Assembly (NCBI RefSeq): GCF_000496755.2
Contig: NZ_AYKS02000047.1
Span: forward strand, 124,001-188,000
Length of the DNA: 64,000 nt
Direction: 5' to 3'
Source: Serratia sp. DD3
GTDB taxonomy: Bacteria; Pseudomonadota; Gammaproteobacteria; Enterobacterales; Enterobacteriaceae
In this document: positions 58,800-64,000 of the stretch, one piece after another
Layout: every line of letters starts with the position of its first letter
How positions within the stretch are numbered: the stretch's first letter is position 1
Notes under the pieces: model-generated
Databases searched by the model: none
The model's input: only the letters and a program-made list of their open reading frames with translations
What the model was told of the DNA's origin: nothing
Made by a program: the position numbers and the translations under genes

Positions 58800-59952
58800 A
58801 ATACCTGCGCCTAATACCGCTCCACTTTTGTTAAGCCAGGTTTATTGCCAGGGAACGGTGAGGCGGCTTTCATAAACTGACCCACATTTTTCAGCAATTG
58901 CCACATTGTCCGGCAACGGTGATTACGTGTGACTGTCTCATGTAAAGCCAGCCACAGAAGCTCTATTCTGTTTACCCATGGTGAGTATACTGGCTGATAA
59001 ATAACAATAAACTTCGGGTTCCGTCGCAACCAGTTCAATGTTTCTTTACTCTTGTGAATGATGTAATTATCGACAATCAGCGTAATGGTTTTGGCACTTC
59101 GATATGTGCTTCTCAGCTTGCATAACAGGCTAATGAATAAACTCGAGTTTTTATGTGTCCCACTGACATAATCAACCCTACCGGTTCCGGCATGAAGGGC
59201 TCCTGCGAGATAATGTTTTTCATTCTTGCCCGGTGTTGCGATGCGTTTCTGTTGACCCTTTTTCTGCCAGTCGGCACCTATTTTAGGATTCAGGTCGATG
59301 TCCACCTCATCTTCATAAAAAACGGGATGCTCTGGACTGTTATTGTTCAATGCGGTTTCGATAGTCGCCAGTTTTTCCTCTTTATGAGGATCTCGTATGT
59401 GCAACGTTGGGGCCGCTCTACGCCATACAATACCGGCTCTTGGCAACCAGCGCCGAAGTGAGCCAGGATGTAACGTTGAGTTAAATAATTTATTAATTTC
59501 AATCGTTAACATCTCTGTATTCCATCGAGAACGCAGATAGCCAAAGTCCTAGGGAGAACGCTGAACGAGCAAATCAAGCATTTTCAACATCGCCTCTGTG
59601 GGCCATTTTCTGGGTCGTCCAGGTGAAAGACTTTCCAATCCTTCATAGCCGCATAATGTGAACAAATTCACCCACCGCCCGACAGAGGAACGGGCGGCAC
59701 ATAAGGTCTTAGCTACGTAAGTCAGTGTGTTGCCACGGTGTAACATCAACATGGCGATAAGGCGTCTGGCATAATTTTTATCTGGCGTTTTCTGGACAAT
59801 TTTTTGCATCTGGCGTCGTTCATGTCGGGGTATGGATGCTATGATCGGCATAACTCAGTCCGGTTGTGAGGATTTGTGATGTTTGGCGATTGATCAGATC
59901 GCTCAAACCGGATTGAGTTCCCTTCAGTGATCTACTATTTGGCGCAGGTATT
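58800..59952 (-). mobile_element. IS630 element, complete ends
   Basis: An 1153-bp element, the known length of IS630. The ends are inverted repeats: AATACCTGCGCCTAATA at the left and the reverse complement of AATACCTGCGCCAAATA at the right, one mismatch in 17. Both ends are flanked by the TA dinucleotide (58798-58799 and 59953-59954), the target duplication typical of the IS630-Tc1/mariner superfamily. It carries one leftward transposase frame broken by a stop codon. A 14-bp subterminal inverted repeat (AACTCAGTCCGGTT at 59852-59865 and its near-complement at 59906-59919) lies at the transposase start. Confidence 0.95.
58811..59851 (-). pseudogene. IS630 transposase with in-frame amber stop
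   Basis: DDE transposase of IS630, about 346 codons with one TAG at 59549-59551. The upstream part (100 residues) has the helix-turn-helix domain (NYARRLIAMLMLHRG, ARSSVGRWVN). After the stop the same frame continues with DFGYLRSRWNTE and the catalytic part: FYEDEVDIDLNPKIGADWQ, TLIVDNYIIHKS and YSPWVNRIELLW with the D-D-E residues. The stop replaces a codon that is usually Gly in QRSP-G-DFGY-type sequences. Read-through or internal restart at 59512 is possible, but it is most likely inactive. Confidence 0.9.
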
Positions 59953-60104
59953 TAGGTTGTTGAGTATGTGGCTCTATCGTGACATACAATTGCGGTATGG
60001 AAAGGATTTGTCTTGTATCAGTACTTGGCTAGCATAAGAGACAGTTGCACATATGGGTCGATTACTTGGGTAACCTATTTTGTAGCAACGCTTAAGTGAA
60101 CCAC

Positions 60105-60269
60105 ATGAACACTTCAATAAAACGAAACATTAGATGCATTTTTAAGCATTTAAATTGCCATATTTTGATCCAAAACAATGTATCTCCCATCGTACTTGTC
60201 GACAATGAAATGTCAAAAATCGTAGGTCTACAAAAAGGAGATTTATTGAATGATTTACAAAAAACCTGA
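60105..60269 (+). CDS. Possible 54-codon ORF overlapping the RiPP precursor
   Basis: An ATG-started frame of 54 codons whose last 20 bases overlap the precursor start in another frame. The predicted end (VDNEMSKIVGLQKGDLLNDLQ) is plausible protein-like sequence, and the overlap would suggest translational coupling. The ribosome binding site (AAGTGA) is weak, and the frame includes the strong Shine-Dalgarno of the precursor as coding sequence. It may be the tail of a decayed regulator, a second small peptide, or chance. Confidence 0.25.
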   Translation: MNTSIKRNIRCIFKHLNCHILIQNNVSPIVLVDNEMSKIVGLQKGDLLNDLQKT

Positions 60270-60366
60270 AGTGCTAGCACAAAGCACTACTCAAATGGCT
60301 GAATGTCGTCCAAATAATAAGCCTAGCGGAAGACCTTGTAATCCACCAAAACCAAGTGGACGCTAA
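60250..60366 (+). CDS. Candidate RiPP precursor peptide, Cys/Lys-Pro-Ser-Gly-Arg repeat
   Basis: A 38-residue peptide gene with an excellent ribosome binding site (AAGGAG at 60235-60240, 9 bases before ATG). Residues 1-18 form a leader-like segment (MIYKKPEVLAQS then TTQMAE). Residues 19-38 are two tandem units, C19-RPNN-KPSGR-P and C30-NPP-KPSGR, so each unit is Cys-x-Pro, one or two residues, then Lys-Pro-Ser-Gly-Arg. There is no aromatic residue after Tyr3. The next gene, 323 bp on in the same direction, is a radical SAM/SPASM protein with an N-terminal RRE-like region, the usual partner of such peptides. I know no named family with this core; function (signal, bacteriocin) is open. Confidence 0.75.
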   Translation: MIYKKPEVLAQSTTQMAECRPNNKPSGRPCNPPKPSGR

Positions 60367-60428
60367 TTAGTTACTTGTAATCTTCATCTCTACAGGTAAA
60401 CTGATATATTTGGCATTTTTAAGAAAAA

Positions 60429-60470
60429 GCCTCTTGATATTAACCGGTTAGACTTCTAATACCAAGAGGC
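60429..60470. terminator. Hairpin between precursor and radical SAM gene
   Basis: Arms GCCTCTTG (60429-60436) and CAAGAGGC (60463-60470) pair perfectly, and the stem extends by TATTA/TAATA after one mismatch. On the plus strand no T-run follows, so it could act as an attenuator or RNA-stability element that makes precursor mRNA exceed enzyme mRNA. On the minus strand it is followed by CTTTTTCTT and would be a standard terminator. Confidence 0.65.
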
Positions 60471-60689
60471 CTCCTCGACCTGAACGAGTGAAAAAGCTTA
60501 AATCACAAAAAATAGAGGATATAAATGTCATATGATCTTTATTATTAAAGCTTAAAAAAACGATCCCTTTTAACAATTGCGTTTATATATTTTTCTAGCA
60601 ACTTCTTTATGTATAGTGTATGGCTGATAATTTACTTATCCAATGGTATTCCCTAACCGTCGTCTCATTACGTATTAAGGTATATTGAT

Positions 60690-62138
60690 ATGTTTTTAAA
60701 GAAAAAATCCAATATTATATTCAGAGAATATGATTCATTTGGTTATATAACAGATAACAGAAATTTTGGATATAAAAAAACGAATGCCAATGAGCGTTAT
60801 ATTGGAGATAAGATCCTGTCAAAAAGTGGAGCGATTTTTTTCTCTGTTTTAAATATAAAACCTCAACCATTTGACGAAATAGTTGAAAAAATAATAAATA
60901 AATTTACAGGTGCTGATGCTGATATAATAAAAAATGACTCTGAGGAATTTTATTCCATGCTGGAAATTGATGGATTTATTGTATCAGGAAAAACCCCACA
61001 TGAATGTGAAGAAAAAGATAAAGGATTTTCTTATAAAGATGTAGAGCAAGAAAAAGTAGGAAAAATTCTTTCACCGACTATTGCTTATCCAGAGAAATCT
61101 ACTCAGAATTTTTTAGAAGAACACTTCGGTGGTAAACCTCAGCTTACAAGCTTACATATAGAAATTACGAGCAAATGTAATGAAAGATGCATCCACTGTT
61201 ATATTCCTCATGAATATAAAATAAACAATATCTCACCTGTACTATTCTATGACATATTAGAACAATGTAAAAAAATGAAGGTGTTACATTTGACATTAAG
61301 TGGTGGGGAGCCAATGTTGCACAAAAATTTTTGTGATTTTTTAAAAGCATGCCGAGAAGGTGAATTTTCAGTAAACATCCTTAGCAATTTGACTTTTCTT
61401 AATAGTGAAATACTTAAAGAAATGAAATCAAACCCACTCTTGGGCGTGCAAGTATCGTTGTATTCTATGAATCCTGACATCCATGATGAAATTACCAAAA
61501 GAAAAGGCAGCTTCGAAAAAACAAAAAGGGCAATTTTAAATCTAATTGAAAATGACATTCCCCTACAAATAAGCTGCCCTATAATGAAGCAGAATAAAAA
61601 TTATTATAATGATGTTGTGGAGTGGGCTGATAAATATAATATTCATGCGGGGAGTGATTATGTCATTATAGCTAAATATAACAATTCAATAAACAATCTT
61701 AATTGTCGATTATCAATTAATGAAGTAAAAGAGGTGATTAGTTATAAACTTAAACACAATCCAGATTATATTAAAAAAACAGAAGCAGAAAATAATATTA
61801 TGGAAAGCGATTCTGTCTGTAGTGTTTGTAATTCTTCTATTTGTATAGCGGATAATGGAAATGTATATCCTTGCGCTGGCTGGCAGAATTATATTGTAGG
61901 CAATGTGAAGGATGATACCCTTAGCGATATTTGGTATAAATCAGATAAAATTAGATATCTAAGGGGAATAAGAAAGCATGACTTCCCGAAATGTGTTCAA
62001 TGTTCAGATAAAGATTATTGTACCATGTGTATGGTTAGAAATGCGAATGAAAATCCGCATGGAGATCCATTGTCAATTAATGAGTATTATTGTGATATTG
62101 CAAAAGCAAATAAAGAAATAGCCCTTAATAAAAAGTGA
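60690..62138 (+). CDS. Radical SAM/SPASM peptide-modifying enzyme with N-terminal RRE
   Basis: A 482-residue radical SAM protein. Residues about 50-100 (QPFDEIVEKIINKF...EEFYSMLEIDGFIV) look like a PqqD-type winged helix, the RiPP recognition element. The radical SAM cluster motif is C163-NER-C167-IH-C170 after SLHIEITSK, and GGEP follows in LTLSGGEPMLH. The C-terminal SPASM domain is Cys-rich: CSVCNSSICIADNGNVYPCAGW, then CVQCSDKDYCTMC and a last Cys in YYCDIAK, enough for two extra 4Fe-4S clusters. AAGG lies 9 bases before the ATG. Strong AT bias sets it apart from backbone genes. The likely substrate is the small peptide encoded just upstream; no peptidase or exporter gene is seen nearby. 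Confidence 0.88.
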   Translation: MFLKKKSNIIFREYDSFGYITDNRNFGYKKTNANERYIGDKILSKSGAIFFSVLNIKPQPFDEIVEKIINKFTGADADIIKNDSEEFYSMLEIDGFIVSGKTPHECEEKDKGFSYKDVEQEKVGKILSPTIAYPEKSTQNFLEEHFGGKPQLTSLHIEITSKCNERCIHCYIPHEYKINNISPVLFYDILEQCKKMKVLHLTLSGGEPMLHKNFCDFLKACREGEFSVNILSNLTFLNSEILKEMKSNPLLGVQVSLYSMNPDIHDEITKRKGSFEKTKRAILNLIENDIPLQISCPIMKQNKNYYNDVVEWADKYNIHAGSDYVIIAKYNNSINNLNCRLSINEVKEVISYKLKHNPDYIKKTEAENNIMESDSVCSVCNSSICIADNGNVYPCAGWQNYIVGNVKDDTLSDIWYKSDKIRYLRGIRKHDFPKCVQCSDKDYCTMCMVRNANENPHGDPLSINEYYCDIAKANKEIALNKK

Positions 62139-62364
62139 ATACATTATGCACTAACGTTACTAAAATTATCATCGGTCTTTTGAATATGGTATGTGATGGG
62201 TATTGAATTAGCTTTCTCTGCATTAGCAAACTTTAAATCGGCAGCGCACTGGTATATATCAAGCTTACTTTGGTGTTCCACCGTTCTGACATTCTCAGCT
62301 TGTTGAGATCTATATTGGGCAAGGGGTTAACTGTCCGGGGCGAGGACTAGCAATCCGCAACGCA

Positions 62365-62643
62365 GTGCGCCAAACATACTTGGTCAATCCCAATAAAATC
62401 ACCCATAAGGACCGCTGCCGCATCCTCAGCCACATGTTCCAGGGCATTGAAAGCTTGGCAACGTATGAGACGATCTTGTTGAATCGGGGTGTATGTGGCT
62501 CAAGTGAACATGATGGGATTGTCAGCAGTGAGCCAGTGGTGTGGGTACACCCTTATCTCAAATTAAAGCTGAAGCATCAGAGTATCCCTGAGGCATATTC
62601 GGGCAAACCCAAGAAGCGAGCCAAGCCAATTACTCGTTTTTGA
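62365..62643 (+). CDS. Unrecognised ORF, possibly a gene fragment
   Basis: A 92-residue frame starting at GTG with a basic product (ITHKDRCRILSHMFQGIESLATYETILLNRG...) and a Lys-rich end (GKPKKRAKPITRF). No good ribosome binding site precedes it and the 226 bp between it and the radical SAM gene hold nothing I can name. Base composition is closer to the backbone than that of the radical SAM gene. It could be a remnant of a phage or mobile-element protein. I do not assign a function. Confidence 0.35.
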   Translation: MRQTYLVNPNKITHKDRCRILSHMFQGIESLATYETILLNRGVCGSSEHDGIVSSEPVVWVHPYLKLKLKHQSIPEAYSGKPKKRAKPITRF

Positions 62644-62855
62644 CGTTGAGTTGTACTGTACCTCTCTCTACGAGAGAATCTGCTTGGATTTAGCAGGAGA
62701 TAGTGTGTCACGCTCTTCAAGCAGAGAAAATTGGTTCTGCTTGATGGTCTGTTTTTTATATAGAGTTGCTGGAAAAAATGGAATCATGTGGATACACTCG
62801 TTTTTTCACCATAATACAATGAAAACTGATGCATCCCTTGACCTCTGGAGTTGCA

Positions 62856-64000
62856 ATGGAATTGAAATTACAGAAAGAATCGCCCTCTGATAACGATTTA
62901 TTTGAAGGTCAACAACATCATAATGTTGCTCTGAAAATGTCAGAGGTTATTATTAATGAGGATATCAAGATCATCGGCCTTGAGGGGTGTCTTGGTTCCG
63001 GAAAGTCGACCATAATTCATTTTATTAAAAAAAACCTTAAGGAAAGTAATTTTCGATTTATTGAGTTTGATGCGGAGATTTATCACTTTGGCACGACAAA
63101 GAAAGCACTGATCGATTTGATTTATCGTGGCTTAAAAGAAACCCCTGGGGTCGATAAAAAAGAACTCCAAGATCATCGGGACAGTGCGTTGGGAAACACC
63201 CTACGCTATACTCGGCACCAAAAAAGCAAAATCAGTTTCTGGACCATCGCCTTTTTGCTTTCCAGTATATTGTCCATTCAATCATTACGATACTTCCTCA
63301 ATGATATCAATAAATTGTTCACTGGTTCTACTATGAGCTTTTGGTTGTTTTTGATCGAGGTAGTTTGCCTGTTATCCCCCTTTATGGTGCTCGGTGCGTT
63401 CAAACTCTGTGGTAAACGCTCAGAAGATTTTACGGTCAGCGATATTCTGAAAAAAAATAGTGAAGATACTATCACTGAAAAAATGCTGATAAGTCGTGAG
63501 GTCGGCACTCTTGAACTCTACACTGCATTAAATGGTTTTATACAATGTCTGCCGACTGACGTACGCTTCATTCTGATAATTGATAACCTTGATCGTATTA
63601 ATTCCGGCAAGGTTAAAGAATTATGGAGTGACATGGAGCTTATTTCTGCCACAGCTGGAGAAAAACTGAAGATCGTTCTGCCGTATTCAGCTGAACATGT
63701 ATCGAAATCATTGTCAGAGGATAGTGGGGAAGGGCGGGAATTCATTTCCAAACGTATCCCGGTTAACTTTTTGGTACCACCAATCCTTTCAGCTGGCTGG
63801 CGACATGGTTTTGCAACGCTATGGTCCGAGACGCTTGCTGATCCAGTGCCAGAGGCTTGCTATGAGGTCGCCGAGCTTCTGGAGCGTTTTCTGCCACAAA
63901 ATCACAAGCAGATCACCCCGCGTTTCATGAAAAAAATGATTAACGACATCAAGATCACTTCCCTCACATTGCCTGCACAAGCCAATCACCACGTACTGAT
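62856..64000 (+). CDS. KAP-family P-loop NTPase with membrane segments (3' end outside window)
   Basis: A frame open to the window end, 381 codons so far, starting at ATG 62856 with GGAG at a 5-base spacing. Walker A is GCLGSGKST (residues 44-52) and Walker B RFILIIDNLDRI (about 237-248). Two hydrophobic segments (about 128-147 and 161-183) lie between them. A P-loop and Walker B split by paired membrane helices is the hallmark of KAP NTPases. Known members include the F-plasmid phage-exclusion protein PifA and QatA of the QatABCD anti-phage system, so a defence role is possible. The partner genes that would decide this would lie downstream of the window. Confidence 0.8.
   Translation, partial: MELKLQKESPSDNDLFEGQQHHNVALKMSEVIINEDIKIIGLEGCLGSGKSTIIHFIKKNLKESNFRFIEFDAEIYHFGTTKKALIDLIYRGLKETPGVDKKELQDHRDSALGNTLRYTRHQKSKISFWTIAFLLSSILSIQSLRYFLNDINKLFTGSTMSFWLFLIEVVCLLSPFMVLGAFKLCGKRSEDFTVSDILKKNSEDTITEKMLISREVGTLELYTALNGFIQCLPTDVRFILIIDNLDRINSGKVKELWSDMELISATAGEKLKIVLPYSAEHVSKSLSEDSGEGREFISKRIPVNFLVPPILSAGWRHGFATLWSETLADPVPEACYEVAELLERFLPQNHKQITPRFMKKMINDIKITSLTLPAQANHHVL

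Noticed and set aside
60092..60280. Minus-strand frame opposite the precursor
   Set aside because: It runs across the strong plus-strand ribosome binding site and start, shows no recognisable protein and no start signal.
60690..62138. Darobactin/dynobactin or XyeA-type triceptide enzyme
   Set aside because: The upstream peptide has no aromatic residue in its core, which these cyclophane-forming systems require.
62651..62890. 79-codon frame overlapping the KAP gene start
   Set aside because: It overlaps the well-supported KAP start in another frame and has an atypical residue mix.

Overview
The window is a chromosomal segment of an enterobacterium, most likely in or near the Serratia/Yersinia/Rahnella group (Yersiniaceae-like). 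Positions 1-48,900 follow the E. coli 61-64 min backbone almost gene for gene (lplT, tas, ygdQ, mutH, rppH, ptsP, lgt, thyA, ppdA-ppdB-ygdB-ppdC, recC-ptrA-recB-recD, argA, amiC, three tRNA-fMet genes, mltA, tcdA, csdE-csdA, gcvB/gcvA, ygdD-rlmM, xni, ppnN, queF, syd, csrB, yqcC). Four full-length 127-bp ERIC elements lie between genes. Genus assignment is an inference from gene content and ERIC elements, not from a database match.

Three places depart from that backbone. (1) Between ppdC and recC (11.65-19.3 kb) sits a catabolic cluster: a zeta-GST isomerase, a fumarylacetoacetate-hydrolase-family enzyme, an aromatic-acid MFS transporter, a one-domain VOC metalloprotein, a thiolase, both subunits of a 3-oxoacid CoA-transferase, and a divergent LysR regulator. 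Read together it is a ring-cleavage lower pathway giving fumarate and acetoacetate, then two acetyl-CoA. No canonical ring-cleavage dioxygenase is visible, so the VOC protein is the candidate. (2) After csrB there is an MFS transporter before yqcC. yqcC is then followed by a 2004-residue alpha-2-macroglobulin gene and pbpC instead of truC/yqcA. (3) After pbpC (57.7 kb to the end) the sequence becomes AT-rich and mosaic: an orphan small gene, an IS630 copy with an in-frame stop, a probable two-gene RiPP locus, an unrecognised ORF, and a KAP-family membrane NTPase cut by the window end.

The most interesting system is at 60.1-62.1 kb. A 38-codon gene with a strong ribosome binding site encodes a peptide ending in two tandem Cys-x-Pro...Lys-Pro-Ser-Gly-Arg units. 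It is followed by a radical SAM/SPASM protein with an N-terminal PqqD-like (RRE) region. The gene is too short for routine annotation, and the core has no aromatic residue, so it does not fit the darobactin/triceptide cyclophane classes.

Non-coding and repeat features include GcvB sRNA, a CsrB sRNA enlarged by an internal 174-bp tandem duplication (about 38 GGA motifs), a GacA/UvrY-type box, two ARG boxes in front of argA, three DnaA-box-like sites between mutH and rppH, and in-register 15-bp or 9-bp tandem repeats at three gene junctions (ppdA/ppdB, ygdB/ppdC, tcdA/csdE).
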